A stretch of DNA of 60,784 nt from positions 1 through 60,784 of the forward strand of contig JAHHID010000042.1 in assembly GCA_019359015.1 (NCBI GenBank). The letters run 5' to 3'. The notes under the pieces are model-generated. The model searched no databases and was not told the origin of the DNA. It saw only the letters and a program-made list of their open reading frames with translations. The position numbers were made by a program, and so were the translations under genes. Origin of the DNA: Spirirestis rafaelensis WJT71-NPBG6 (GTDB taxonomy: Bacteria; Cyanobacteriota; Cyanobacteriia; Cyanobacteriales; Nostocaceae). This document shows positions 52,520-60,784 of the stretch, piece by piece. The number at the start of each line of letters is the position of its first letter. Within the stretch, counting starts at the first letter, position 1.

Positions 52520-53260
52520 ATGCTTATTTTCTCTCTAGCAGTAGTCAGCTTTTTTGCTTGGTTGGTTAGCACCCTAGCTGGTGGTGGTAGTCCTTTCATG
52601 CTCATACCTCTAGTTAACTCGATTCAAGGTGCCGCATCGGTTCCGCCGGTAATTACTATCGGTATGTTTTTGGGAAATGCACATCGCATCGTACTTTTTT
52701 GGCGATATATTGACTGGAAATTGACATTATGGTATGCTCCAGGCGCTATTATTGGGGCGATGCTCGGTGCGTATACTTTTACCCAAATTCATATAGATTG
52801 GTTGCAGTTACTCATCGGCGTTTTTTTGGTAATTAGCATTTTTGGCTTTGGATTAGAACAAAAAGAAACTACATTTAAAGTCAAAGCTTGGTATATTTTA
52901 CCTGCGGGCTTCGTCAAAGCTTTTGTCTCTGGACTAATTGGAACTACAGGTCCAGTATTGAATGCTTTCTATTTAAATTATGGTCTAGTTAAAGAAGAGT
53001 TGATTGCTACTAAAGCAACTCATGTAGTAATTATTCACTTAGTTAAAATATTGACTTATGCTGCATTTGGAATATTATCACCGCAGATTATCGCTACTGG
53101 TTTAGTCATTGGTCTAGTAGCTATACCAGCTAACTTTCTCGGTAAGTATATTCTCAATAAGATAAATGCTCAACAGTTTCGCTCGATAGTACTGGCAACA
53201 ATGGCTATCAGCGGTGTATGGATGCTGTGGGGACAACGAGATTTACTCGTTTTTTGGTAA
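52520..53260 (+). CDS. TauE/SafE (TSUP) permease, third copy
   Basis: 246 residues. WLVSTLAGGGSPFMLIPLVNSIQGAASVPPVITIGMFLGNAHR and the C-half repeat GFVKAFVSGLIGTTGPVLNAFYLNYG, with KATHVVIIHLVK. A hydrophobic helix set of seven or eight. It marks the right border of the sulfur island. A 30-bp perfect palindrome follows. Confidence 0.83.
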   Translation: MLIFSLAVVSFFAWLVSTLAGGGSPFMLIPLVNSIQGAASVPPVITIGMFLGNAHRIVLFWRYIDWKLTLWYAPGAIIGAMLGAYTFTQIHIDWLQLLIGVFLVISIFGFGLEQKETTFKVKAWYILPAGFVKAFVSGLIGTTGPVLNAFYLNYGLVKEELIATKATHVVIIHLVKILTYAAFGILSPQIIATGLVIGLVAIPANFLGKYILNKINAQQFRSIVLATMAISGVWMLWGQRDLLVFW

Positions 53261-53281
53261 TTGGGCATCTCCGAAAAAGAA

Positions 53282-53311
53282 TGTAGAGACGCGAAATTTC
53301 GCGTCTCTACA
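53282..53311. repeat. 30-bp perfect palindrome
   Basis: TGTAGAGACGCGAAA followed directly by its complement. No T-run; a known kind of dispersed cyanobacterial palindrome. Confidence 0.85.
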
Positions 53312-53375
53312 AGGGTTTCAGGTAACGCATAATTAATTTATGGAGATGTCTATTGGGCATTACGCAGGGGGAAAG

Positions 53376-53545
53376 GGGAGGCAGTGCGGTCTTCTGCCAA
53401 AGGGAGAGGCTAGCGCCAAGGGGTTTCCCCAAGTGGAGCATCTGCCGTGAAAGGGTAAAGGGTAAAGGGAAAGAAAGAAGAAATATTTCTTCCTCTGCTT
53501 CCCCTGCTTCCCCTGCTTCCCCTGCTCCCCCTGCTCCCCCTGCTC
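53376..53545. repeat. Composite repeat block
   Basis: Contains GGAGGCAGTGCGGTCTTCTG (compare 43872, 27545, 58296) with its partner GTGGAGCATCTGCCGTGAAA, then CTTCCCCTG and CTCCCCCTG 9-bp tandem units (53498-53545). No gene. Confidence 0.75.
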
Positions 53546-53587
53546 CCTTTTTTCCCATAACCCATTCCCTATTTTGCAAATTACAAA

Positions 53588-53623
53588 GCATTCCGGGCAA
53601 ACCTTGCTTCGGAATGCTTTTTT
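53588..53623 (+). terminator. Intrinsic terminator-like stem
   Basis: GCATTCCG (53588-53595) and CGGAATGC (53610-53617) followed by six T. It is 330 bp after the TSUP gene, so it may stop a longer transcript. Confidence 0.6.
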
Positions 53624-53745
53624 AATTCTGTCTTTAGGAGGATAATACGCAAACATATTTGAAATAAAATGTTATATTTACTACTAAGGTTAAAAATAAA
53701 TTAAAAGTTTGCATAAAATTACTTTTTATAGGGGGTAAATTAATC

Positions 53746-54003
53746 GTGCAGCCTAATGAAAACGAAAAAGACAAGTTTCTTTACCCCAGAAGTCGCTATT
53801 ACGGTCAAGCTAAACCACAAGAGCTTATATTTAATGCGAATCTCCAAGAATTTGCCCAAAAAGTTGGCTTTATCACCGCTTTAGAAACATCTGGGAAACT
53901 TTCTCCTGTTGATGCTTATGACCAGATTAAAGCGCTGTGGAAGCAGTTGAAACACAGCAAAAAACAACTAGGAATTGGTGAAGATCCGCCAACATCGACC
54001 TAA
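53746..54003 (+). CDS. DUF7219-like small protein
   Basis: 85 residues from GTG 53746: KDKFLYPRSRYYGQAKPQELIFNANLQEFAQKVGFITALETSGKLSPVDAYDQIKALWKQLKHSKKQLGI. This FLYPRSRYYG...NANLQEFAQ...ALWKQLK pattern is a small cyanobacterial family. Function unknown. GGGGG precedes the start at a distance of about ten. Confidence 0.7.
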   Translation: MQPNENEKDKFLYPRSRYYGQAKPQELIFNANLQEFAQKVGFITALETSGKLSPVDAYDQIKALWKQLKHSKKQLGIGEDPPTST

Positions 54004-54014
54004 AATTGCTCTTT

Positions 54015-54215
54015 TTAGCGTATAATCACCTGAAACTCATTTACACTCAGCGAGACTATTATATTTTCAGAATCTATCTGAATCAACCAACGTCCGCTAG
54101 GTTGACCGTCTGAAAGTATTTCTTGAGCACAGACTACTCCAATTTTACCAGCCACATACGGTGGATGTAGAATCAACACTTTTTGTCCAATTGGAAAAGT
54201 CTTTGGGGTATGCAA
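54015..54215 (-). CDS. Possible small SH3/KOW-like protein
   Basis: About 66 codons from TTG 54215: TFPIGQKVLILHPPYVAGKIGVVCAQEILSDGQPSGRWLIQIDSENIIVSLSVNEFQVI. The pattern GQKVLILHPP..AGKIGVV...GRWLIQID resembles a KOW/SH3-like beta barrel. A small conserved protein is likely, but the start is uncertain because the frame remains open upstream to about 54265 without an ATG. Confidence 0.5.
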   Translation of the reverse strand: MHTPKTFPIGQKVLILHPPYVAGKIGVVCAQEILSDGQPSGRWLIQIDSENIIVSLSVNEFQVIIR

Positions 54216-54826
54216 TGGCTCTTGTGAAATTAAAGGTTGGGTAAGTGAAATCCGATGTATTTCATAACCAGATCTTAATCATAAAAGATGCATTTTCTCT
54301 AACTTTTTTAATTGCTACTTGGATGCTCATATAAAGAAACATGGAAAGTGGGGCAATGGTGTTTCTCTAATGATGAGTAACGGATCGTGCAGCTCGCCAA
54401 TCAAGCGATTTAAAGGGTGTTTTTTAATTTTGGGGTGAGTTTTCGGGCTAGCCCAAACACGAAAAATCTCAGATTAAGGCTTACTTAGAACTTACGCATT
54501 GACATAAATTTGATCGTATGCGTAAACTGTTGTTTGCTTTGCATTGCTCAGAAGTTAAGTATGAATGAGCTTCATAGCTGTATTTAGAATGGGTGTAAGC
54601 ACCATCAAATTATGCAGTTTTAGAATAGAAATGGAAAAATTGCTACTATTCTGGTCAGTTCAATCAAGAAGACTGAGTGTATTATCGCTGATACACGTAA
54701 GCGTCTCTTTGTAAAGTGCGTAAGTCCTATTACTACTGAATTGAGGGCAGAAATTCTTCGGTAGAGCGATGTTAGATGGTACAATTAGCGTTTAATCTAG
54801 TACAGGTGAACTATGAAAAAGATGGA
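54216..54826. other. Intergenic region before the photolyase
   Basis: About 610 bp, no ORF or recognisable RNA. AT-rich around 54600-54680. It should contain the photolyase promoter. Confidence 0.35.
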
Positions 54827-56275
54827 ATGTCTGATTTAATTTTGTTTTGGCATCGTCGCGATTTACGCATCAGTGATAATACAGGACTTGCAGCAGCGCG
54901 ATCGCACTCGTCTAAAGTCGTAGGTGTATTTTGCCTCGATCCGAATATTTTAGAACGAGATGATATTGCCCCAGCCAGAGTAAGTTATATGATTGGCTGT
55001 TTGCAAGCACTACAAAAGCGATATGCCGAAGTAGGTAGCCAACTATTAATACTCCACGCCAATCCGATGCAAGCGATACCCGCACTAGCTGCGGCTTTAA
55101 ATGCTAAGGCTGTATTTTGGAATTGGGATGTAGAACCGTATTCCCACATACGCGATCGCACTATCATCGATGCGTTAAAAGAAAAAGGGATTCAGTTTCT
55201 CGATCAAAACTGGGATCAAATCCTGCACCCACCCGAAGAGATTCGCAGTGGTTTGAATCAACCTTACACAGTTTACACTCCCTTTTGGAAGAATTGGGTT
55301 AGCAAACCGAAGGCTAACCCAGTCCCAACGCTGGAAAATGCGGAGAAATTGACAGAAGCAGAAGAGGAAATTGCAAAACTTACTGGAGCGATCGCATTAC
55401 CAACAGCGAAAGATTTAGGATTTGTTTGGGATCAAGACTTAGTAATTGCACCAGGAGAAGCAGCAGCGCAAGAACGCTTAGAGGAATTTACTAATTCTGC
55501 GATCAACGAATATAAAGAACAGCGGAATTTTCCAGCAGTTAACGGCACATCTCAACTGAGTGCGGCTTTAAAATTTGGGGCGATCGGTATTCGCACCGTT
55601 TGGCAAGCTACTTTAGAAGCGTTACAAAACAGTCGTAGTGAAGAAACAGAAAGCAACATCCGCACATGGCAACAAGAAATCGCGTGGCGGGATTTTTATC
55701 AACACGCAATGTATAACTTCCCGGAATTAGCTGAAGGTGCTTTCCGCGTAACTCTGAAAAACTTTCCTTGGCAAACCAACGAAGAATACTTTCAAGCTTG
55801 GTGCGAAGGTAAAACAGGTTATCCCATAGTAGATGCAGCCATGCGGCAAATGAATGAACTCGGTTGGATGCACAATCGCTGTCGGATGATTGTCGCTAGT
55901 TTCCTCACCAAAGACTTGCTGATAAATCCCCAACTGGGAGAAAAATACTTCATGCAAAAGCTGATTGACGGTGATTTATCTGCCAATAACGGGGGTTGGC
56001 AATGGAGTGCTTCAAGCGGGATGGACCCCAAACCCTTGCGGATTTTTAACCCAGCCAGTCAAGCGCAAAAATTCGATCCAGAAGGTGAATATATTCGGGA
56101 ATGGGTTCCGGAATTGCGCTCTATGGATACAGAATATTTAGTTACCGGTAAAATTCCACTTTCGGAACGTGATGCAGTTGGCTATCCTCACCCAATTGTG
56201 GATCACAACCTCCAGCAACGCCAGTTTAAAGGACTTTATCAACAGCAAAGAGAAAGTATACCGACGCTGGGATAG
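54827..56275 (+). CDS. phrA: Deoxyribodipyrimidine photolyase, class I
   Basis: 482 residues from ATG 54827 (MSDLILFWHRRDLRISDNTGLAAA). The 8-HDF antenna type domain continues with VVGVFCLDPNILERDDIAPARVSYM. FAD domain: TSQLSAALKFGAIGIRTVW, WRDFYQHAMYNFPE, GYPIVDAAMRQMNELGWMHNRCRMIVASFLTKDLLI and LIDGDLSANNGGWQWSASSGMDPKPLRIFNP. This is like the enzyme of Synechococcus (Anacystis). It repairs cyclobutane dimers using blue light. Confidence 0.93.
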   Translation: MSDLILFWHRRDLRISDNTGLAAARSHSSKVVGVFCLDPNILERDDIAPARVSYMIGCLQALQKRYAEVGSQLLILHANPMQAIPALAAALNAKAVFWNWDVEPYSHIRDRTIIDALKEKGIQFLDQNWDQILHPPEEIRSGLNQPYTVYTPFWKNWVSKPKANPVPTLENAEKLTEAEEEIAKLTGAIALPTAKDLGFVWDQDLVIAPGEAAAQERLEEFTNSAINEYKEQRNFPAVNGTSQLSAALKFGAIGIRTVWQATLEALQNSRSEETESNIRTWQQEIAWRDFYQHAMYNFPELAEGAFRVTLKNFPWQTNEEYFQAWCEGKTGYPIVDAAMRQMNELGWMHNRCRMIVASFLTKDLLINPQLGEKYFMQKLIDGDLSANNGGWQWSASSGMDPKPLRIFNPASQAQKFDPEGEYIREWVPELRSMDTEYLVTGKIPLSERDAVGYPHPIVDHNLQQRQFKGLYQQQRESIPTLG

Positions 56276-56500
56276 GGAGAAGGGGGATGGGGGATGGGGA
56301 GATGGAGAGATGGGGAAGCAGGGAAAGCAGGGGAAGCAGGGGAAGCAGGGGAAGCAGGGGAAGCAGGGGAAGAAATTCCTCCTTGTCTCCTTGTCCCCTT
56401 GTGTCCTTGTCTCCTTGTCTCCTTGTCCCCTTGTCCCCTTGCCCCCTTGTCTCCTTGTCCCCTTGTCTCCCTGTCTCCTTGTCTCCTCTTCAAATGCCCA
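56276..56500. repeat. Tandem repeat block after phrA
   Basis: GGGGATGG and GGGGAGATGG runs, then six copies of CAGGGGAAG (9 bp), then about fourteen copies of CTTGTCYC (8 bp) up to 56490. Open frames in all six directions through it are artefacts. Confidence 0.9.
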
Positions 56501-56614
56501 ATAACAAATAATTAACAATTAATATAAGTCACCATAAACAAGTGCCATAGTTAAAGCTAAAAGATACTTTAATCATCATTTTGATTCAAGTATCAAGCTT
56601 TACTCTTGCGGTTT

Positions 56615-59600
56615 ATGTCATCGCCTCTTGATCGCCCTTTGAAATTTGAAGTCAAACTACCATCATCCCATCCTGAGTTATTAGAAGGATTGGATACATT
56701 GCTGCGCTTGGGTTTGATATCCGATGCCCAAGTTAAGCAAATAGCCTTTGAATTTCTCGTTTGTCCGATGGTGTCGCAACCTGAGACTAAATCTGCACAA
56801 GTAGCATTTAAAACTACCGAAGCTGTGAAAGCCGCACCAGTACCACAAAAGCCTGTTAAACCGAACTTGATCGCAACGATGTTGCAATCATTGGGGGCAG
56901 AATTAAGTGTCCGCTGGCTGCTATTTTTAGGTGTATTTCTGGTAGTAGTGTCATCTGGGGTGCTTGCTGCAAGTCAGTGGGAGAAATTCCCCGCTTCGGG
57001 ACAGTATGGAGTTTTGTTCGCTTATACTTTGAGTTTCTGGGGGTTGAGTTTTTGGGCAGGCAAACAGCCTAATTTAAGATTAACGGCACAGACATTGCTA
57101 ATTGTCACCCTTTTGTTAGTGCCGGTGAACTTTTGGGCGATGGATAGCTTCAAGTTGTGGCAAAATCCTGTGGATTGGTTAGTGATAGCGATCGCTTTTC
57201 CTATTCTCACAACTATTACTGTTTTACTCTGCAATAATCGGCTATTTGTCGCCAATTCGCCAATCGGGAAATTGCCCCTAATAAATATTTTGGCGCTGTC
57301 ATACTTACACTGGGGCTGGAAATTACCAGGATTTCCTTTAATTGCCGTTTATCTGGCGATGATCAGCACAACTATCATTACCGTATATCACAATCGCAAT
57401 CGATCCTCTGCAAATCCTTTGCAAGAAGACGATACGCGCGTCGGACTTGGTATCACTTTACCTGCCTTGGTAGTAGTTTATGCTTTAGCAGTATTACTAG
57501 TACGGGCGATTTTTGTTGTCCAAGTAGATATTACCCAGTTAGGTTTAGCTATTGGCATTTGCGGTTGGTTAATCGCTTGGTTAGCACAGGGAAGAGGAGG
57601 GGGAGAGGGGGGGACAAGGGGAGGGGGGGAAAGAGAAATTGCTGCACCTGGTGTTTCTCCTACTTCCTCATCTCCCTCATCCCCCCCCGCCCCCCCCCCC
57701 CCCATCTCCCCCACTCCTCAACTACCGTGGGAAATCTTAGGAGGAATCTTACTTTTCCTCGGTTGGCTAGTTTCGGTGGTATCATCACCTTTGCAAGCGA
57801 TCGCTGTTAGCGGTTTGAGTTTGTGGTTTTTCAACCGTCGTTTGCAACAACATGCTTTCAAAGTTGATTTAGCGGCGATTTTCGTTATCGGTTTACAAAC
57901 AGTTTGGCTAGCTTGGCGTTTGATACCTGCTGAATTACAACAATCAGCGATCGCTATTGCAACAAAACTTACCAATTCGCAAAACGAACCTTGGGCGTTA
58001 CTAAGTGTAGCTTTATTTCCCTACCTAATTTTCATGGTGGCGTTAACGGATCGAATTTATCGCACACCAAAGCGGGAATTAGCTACTTTTGGAGATGGTT
58101 TAACGCTCTTATTTGGAATTTTCTTAACAACGATCGCTCTGGTCAATCCGATATTGCGATCGCTAAATTTACTCTTTTCCACAATAACTCTCGCAGCAGT
58201 CACCCAACGGGGAGTGGGGGAGCGGGAGAGTGGGAGAGTGGCAGACGAGGGGACAAGGGGACTAGGAGACTCCTTGGAGAATAATTCTTCTTTCCCACGC
58301 CAGGTGCTACAACGGGGGGAACCCCCGCAACGCACTGGCTCCCCATCCCCCCCTCTCCTTGTCCCCCCCTCTCCCCCTCCTCTTTCCCTGATATATCTGA
58401 CACACATCACCGGAGTACTAACACTTTGCTCTACAATTGATTGGCTGTTTCCAAATCTGCATACTCATGTATGGGCAAGCATTTTGTTAGCCCTGATGGT
58501 GGCGGAATGGTTGCAAAGCGTCGGTGGGGGAATATGGCGACGTAGTGCATGGCACATCGGTTTTGGATTGGCGGTAACTAGCTATTTACTACTTTGGGTA
58601 AATGCTTCCGCATCTTGGACGAGCGGTATAATCAACAATCAAAATTGGGGATTAATTTGGTTAATTACCCCTATTACCCTCATGGGAATTGCTAGCCGCA
58701 CCTCTGGACAACGCCGCATTACTAGCAGTTACTTCAGCGTTTTAACTTTGTTAGCGGCACAGTTACTTATTTTACCTTTGCCAGGAACCAGATTAATTGG
58801 TTTAGGTGTGGGTACAGTTTTGATGTTTGTAAATACGCGCTATTTGCGAAACAAGCAATCTGCGGGAACTACGGTAGGTTTTGGGCTGAGTTTTGTTGCT
58901 GTGCTGCTGTGGGATGGCGTTTTTGGTTTACCGCATCTATCGCTAGATGGATGGTTTGTGGTGGGAGCGATCGCTATCTTCAGTTTATGGCTTGTCAGCA
59001 AAGTGCTCAGTCGAGGTGACCGAGCGATGCAAGAAAAAATGGGGAGGGTTTCTACAAACAATCTAGTAGACCCCACGATTAATCATGGGGCTTCAAACCC
59101 TCCCCATTTTTTTAAGAGCAAAATTGGTGAAGAATTAGCCGCGATATATGCAGTTGTCACCGACAAATGGGCGATCGCATTATGTAGCTTTGAGTTATTG
59201 AGTCTAACACTGCACTCGCTGCTTGTTTACCAAACCTTTGCTAACCCCAGTTTTTTATACTTAAGTTCTACGGCATTAACTTTGGCTGCAATCGTTTATC
59301 GCAGTTGGCGACAACCGAAAAATTGGGCATTTTATGGCATCGGCTGGTGTCTAGAATTGTTGATAGCTCAGGTTTTCGGGTTTGGCGAGCGCTCAGTTAT
59401 CAAAATAGCGATCGCTAACATCGCCTTAGGTTTAATCGCGCAGCTTTTTGGCGAATGGTGGCGACGGCGACATCAATTATCAACAATGCCCAGTAGTTTC
59501 CACATTCTACCTTTAATATACGGTGCATTCAGCGTACTATTGCGTTTAAACACCTTTAGCGAGTGGACAGGTTTATATTCTTTAGGTGTAGCTTTAATTA

Positions 59601-60682
59601 TTATTGGTGTAGGGCGACGCCACCAAGATTTAAAACCGCTACTTTATTTAGGAATTCTAGGCATATCAATTTCCGCTTATGAACTTTTGTTTTATCAAAT
59701 GTCTCAAGCTTCGGGAGGTGCTTGGGGTGATGGATTGATTGCCATGTCCGCTTTGGGTGCCAGCATCATGTATGCTTATCGCATATTGTCGCCTTGGCTA
59801 ATTAACTATTTACGTCTTACACCCCAAGAATTAAAAGCGATCGCTCATCTTCACTGGGCTGTGAGTAGTTGCTTATTAATGGCAGCCATTACCGCCCCCA
59901 TTGCCGTCAATCGCCTTGTAGGATTAGCAACAGGGGCATTTTTAATTCGCTACGCTATTTTTCAAGGGCGTCGTTCTCCCACTTCCCCAACTCTCCGTCT
60001 CTGGGGAATTACAACAGAGGAAATCTGGGTTTACCTGGGTTTATTAGAATTTGCAGGAATGCGAATTTACTGGCGCGAAACAGCAGTAGGACAATTATTA
60101 AGTGGTGTTTTAGTTCCTTGGAATGGTGCGATCGCTTGTGTATTTGCCTATTTTCTCTACATCTTACCTTGGGAGAGTTGGGGCTGGTCGAAAAAACCTT
60201 GGCAACTCGCGGCATACATAATTCCACTGATAATATTATGGGAAACTAGACTGCATGTCTACCCGATTACGATAGCGATCGCTGCTGCATATTACATCTT
60301 CCTCGCCAAAATTCGCGAAAATATTCGTTTTACCTACATCAGTGTCGCTTTGATTGATTGGGCGCTATTTCGCTGGTTTTGGGATTTACATCTCACAGAT
60401 ACTTTGTGGTATATCACACCAATCGGATTATCACTGCTATATATTGCTCAAGTTGATGTAAATCTCATCCTTCCAGATTATAAAACATCTCGTCACTACT
60501 TACGGCTGCTAGGCAGCAGCATAATTTGTGGGTGGGCAATTTTATTTCATCAAGACACAGCAGTTATACCAGGAATTTTCAGCCTCATCGCCATATTTGC
60601 CGGATTAGCTTTGCGAGTGCGGGCTTTTCTTTACGTTGGTACAGCGACTTTTTTCATTACTAGTACAGTACGGCGGAAATAA
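56615..60682 (+). CDS. Giant multi-spanning membrane protein, DUF2157-like
   Basis: About 1355 residues from ATG 56615 (MSSPLDRPLKFEVKL). A cytoplasmic N-terminus of about 95 residues is followed by some thirty hydrophobic helices (first: VRWLLFLGVFLVVVSSGVLAASQWEKFPASGQYGVLFAYTLSFW). The opening is characteristic of DUF2157 proteins. Function is unknown; a large polytopic scaffold or transporter is possible. Three loops carry low-complexity or palindromic insertions (about residues 325-368, 528-588 and 808-831), all in frame. Confidence 0.8.
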   Translation: MSSPLDRPLKFEVKLPSSHPELLEGLDTLLRLGLISDAQVKQIAFEFLVCPMVSQPETKSAQVAFKTTEAVKAAPVPQKPVKPNLIATMLQSLGAELSVRWLLFLGVFLVVVSSGVLAASQWEKFPASGQYGVLFAYTLSFWGLSFWAGKQPNLRLTAQTLLIVTLLLVPVNFWAMDSFKLWQNPVDWLVIAIAFPILTTITVLLCNNRLFVANSPIGKLPLINILALSYLHWGWKLPGFPLIAVYLAMISTTIITVYHNRNRSSANPLQEDDTRVGLGITLPALVVVYALAVLLVRAIFVVQVDITQLGLAIGICGWLIAWLAQGRGGGEGGTRGGGEREIAAPGVSPTSSSPSSPPAPPPPISPTPQLPWEILGGILLFLGWLVSVVSSPLQAIAVSGLSLWFFNRRLQQHAFKVDLAAIFVIGLQTVWLAWRLIPAELQQSAIAIATKLTNSQNEPWALLSVALFPYLIFMVALTDRIYRTPKRELATFGDGLTLLFGIFLTTIALVNPILRSLNLLFSTITLAAVTQRGVGERESGRVADEGTRGLGDSLENNSSFPRQVLQRGEPPQRTGSPSPPLLVPPSPPPLSLIYLTHITGVLTLCSTIDWLFPNLHTHVWASILLALMVAEWLQSVGGGIWRRSAWHIGFGLAVTSYLLLWVNASASWTSGIINNQNWGLIWLITPITLMGIASRTSGQRRITSSYFSVLTLLAAQLLILPLPGTRLIGLGVGTVLMFVNTRYLRNKQSAGTTVGFGLSFVAVLLWDGVFGLPHLSLDGWFVVGAIAIFSLWLVSKVLSRGDRAMQEKMGRVSTNNLVDPTINHGASNPPHFFKSKIGEELAAIYAVVTDKWAIALCSFELLSLTLHSLLVYQTFANPSFLYLSSTALTLAAIVYRSWRQPKNWAFYGIGWCLELLIAQVFGFGERSVIKIAIANIALGLIAQLFGEWWRRRHQLSTMPSSFHILPLIYGAFSVLLRLNTFSEWTGLYSLGVALIIIGVGRRHQDLKPLLYLGILGISISAYELLFYQMSQASGGAWGDGLIAMSALGASIMYAYRILSPWLINYLRLTPQELKAIAHLHWAVSSCLLMAAITAPIAVNRLVGLATGAFLIRYAIFQGRRSPTSPTLRLWGITTEEIWVYLGLLEFAGMRIYWRETAVGQLLSGVLVPWNGAIACVFAYFLYILPWESWGWSKKPWQLAAYIIPLIILWETRLHVYPITIAIAAAYYIFLAKIRENIRFTYISVALIDWALFRWFWDLHLTDTLWYITPIGLSLLYIAQVDVNLILPDYKTSRHYLRLLGSSIICGWAILFHQDTAVIPGIFSLIAIFAGLALRVRAFLYVGTATFFITSTVRRK
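57589..57720. repeat. G-rich/C-rich insertion in the giant gene
   Basis: GGAGGGGGAGAGGGGGGGAC type purine runs followed by pyrimidine runs (CCCCCCGCCCCCCCCCCCCC). Coded as GRGGGEGGTRGGGE...SPPAPPPPISPTP in a loop. Confidence 0.85.
58200..58385. repeat. Repeat insertion with a dispersed palindrome in the giant gene
   Basis: GGGAGAGTGG-type units, then GCCAGGTGCTACAACGGGGG and GAACCCCCGCAACGCACTGG (58303-58344, the family of 27545 and 43872), then CCCCCCTCTCC. Frame open throughout. Confidence 0.8.
59040..59105. repeat. Nested inverted repeat inside the giant gene
   Basis: Outer arms GGGGAGGGTTT (59041-59051) and AAACCCTCCCC (59095-59105); inner near-palindrome CCCCACGATTAATCATGGGG (59072-59091). 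Encodes EKMGRVSTNNLVDPTINHGASNPPHF in frame. Confidence 0.8.
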
Positions 60683-60690
60683 GCCAAGTA

Positions 60691-60784
60691 TCAGATAGCC
60701 AACACTTTACCCTTATATGTCCACTTAAAAGGTTTAGCCATTGTTTTATTAAAATAGTCGATAAATTCAAGAATTTGAGTTTTG
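60691..60784 (-). mobile_element. 3' end of an IS630-type transposase gene
   Basis: From the window edge the minus strand reads KTQILEFIDYFNKTMAKPFK followed by WTYKGKVLAI and a stop at 60691. The Y-N-x-T-x-x-P-F-x-W-T-x-K-G end is typical of IS630-family transposases. The rest lies outside. Confidence 0.75.

Noticed and set aside
53353-53656. Proteins of about 90-98 residues on both strands
   Set aside because: They run through 9-bp tandem repeats and composite palindromes; the Ala-Ser-Pro or Gly-Glu-Gln repeats are by-products.
56138-56518. Several 74-126 residue proteins after phrA
   Set aside because: All frames through the CTTGTCYC and CAGGGGAAG arrays are open by chance.
1-60784. rRNA, tRNA or known riboswitch
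   Set aside because: I scanned the intergenic regions and found no cloverleaf, rRNA-like or recognised riboswitch sequence; a covariance search could still find one.

Overview
The window is chromosomal DNA of a filamentous, probably nostocalean, cyanobacterium. The evidence is the very frequent HIP1 octamer GCGATCGC, many 7-9 bp short tandem repeat arrays and dispersed palindromic repeats, a hopanoid locus (squalene-hopene cyclase with HpnB), two photolyase-family genes, a cyanobacterial-type sulfate permease operon and small protein families typical of cyanobacteria (DUF3386, DUF7219, DUF2157, NIL-only proteins). No rRNA, tRNA or CRISPR array was recognised. Starts were adjusted by eye where a Shine-Dalgarno or family N-terminus argued for it.

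Left part (1-27 kb): a CHAT-protease/TIR fusion followed by a truncated TIR gene; a hydantoinase/5-oxoprolinase pair (hyuA, hyuB) split by an acetyltransferase and a tyrosine phosphatase gene; an RlpA-like secreted protein; a DJ-1/isocyanide hydratase-like enzyme; a small toxin-antitoxin-like pair; a GAF-LuxR regulator; DUF3386; a small retropepsin-like protease pair; a striking 42-bp tandem palindrome array and a MITE-like element; a GFA/coiled-coil/SDR-CIA30 gene run; a photolyase; several hydrolases; and the hopanoid genes hpnB and shc, with a duplicated 3' scrap of hpnB nearby.

Centre and right (27-53 kb): a sulfur island. Its core is sbpA-cysT-cysW, three loci of NIL-domain proteins, cysA, a Crp-family CysR-like regulator, cysE, an Rrf2 (CymR-like) regulator, methionine-salvage mtnX/mtnB and a LysR regulator. 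On both sides lie transporter genes that are unusually repeated: five CadD-family membrane proteins, three TauE/SafE (TSUP) permeases, DUF1634, DUF202 and PAP2 proteins. Two paralogous secreted proteins of unknown function sit beside CadD genes, and two truncated amino-acid permease remnants sit directly upstream of the same two CadD genes. A dyad near CTACGGT..ACCG.TAG recurs before rrf2, cysE and a membrane-protein gene, with looser copies before cysA/cysR, a NIL gene, sbpA and a TSUP gene, so a shared sulfur regulon is plausible.

Right end (53-60.8 kb): repeats, a DUF7219 gene, a classical photolyase (phrA-like), a giant multi-spanning DUF2157-type membrane protein carrying three repeat insertions in frame, and the 3' end of an IS630-type transposase cut by the window edge. 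Two otherwise intact genes (mtnB and one NIL gene) contain single-base frameshifts that need read-level confirmation.
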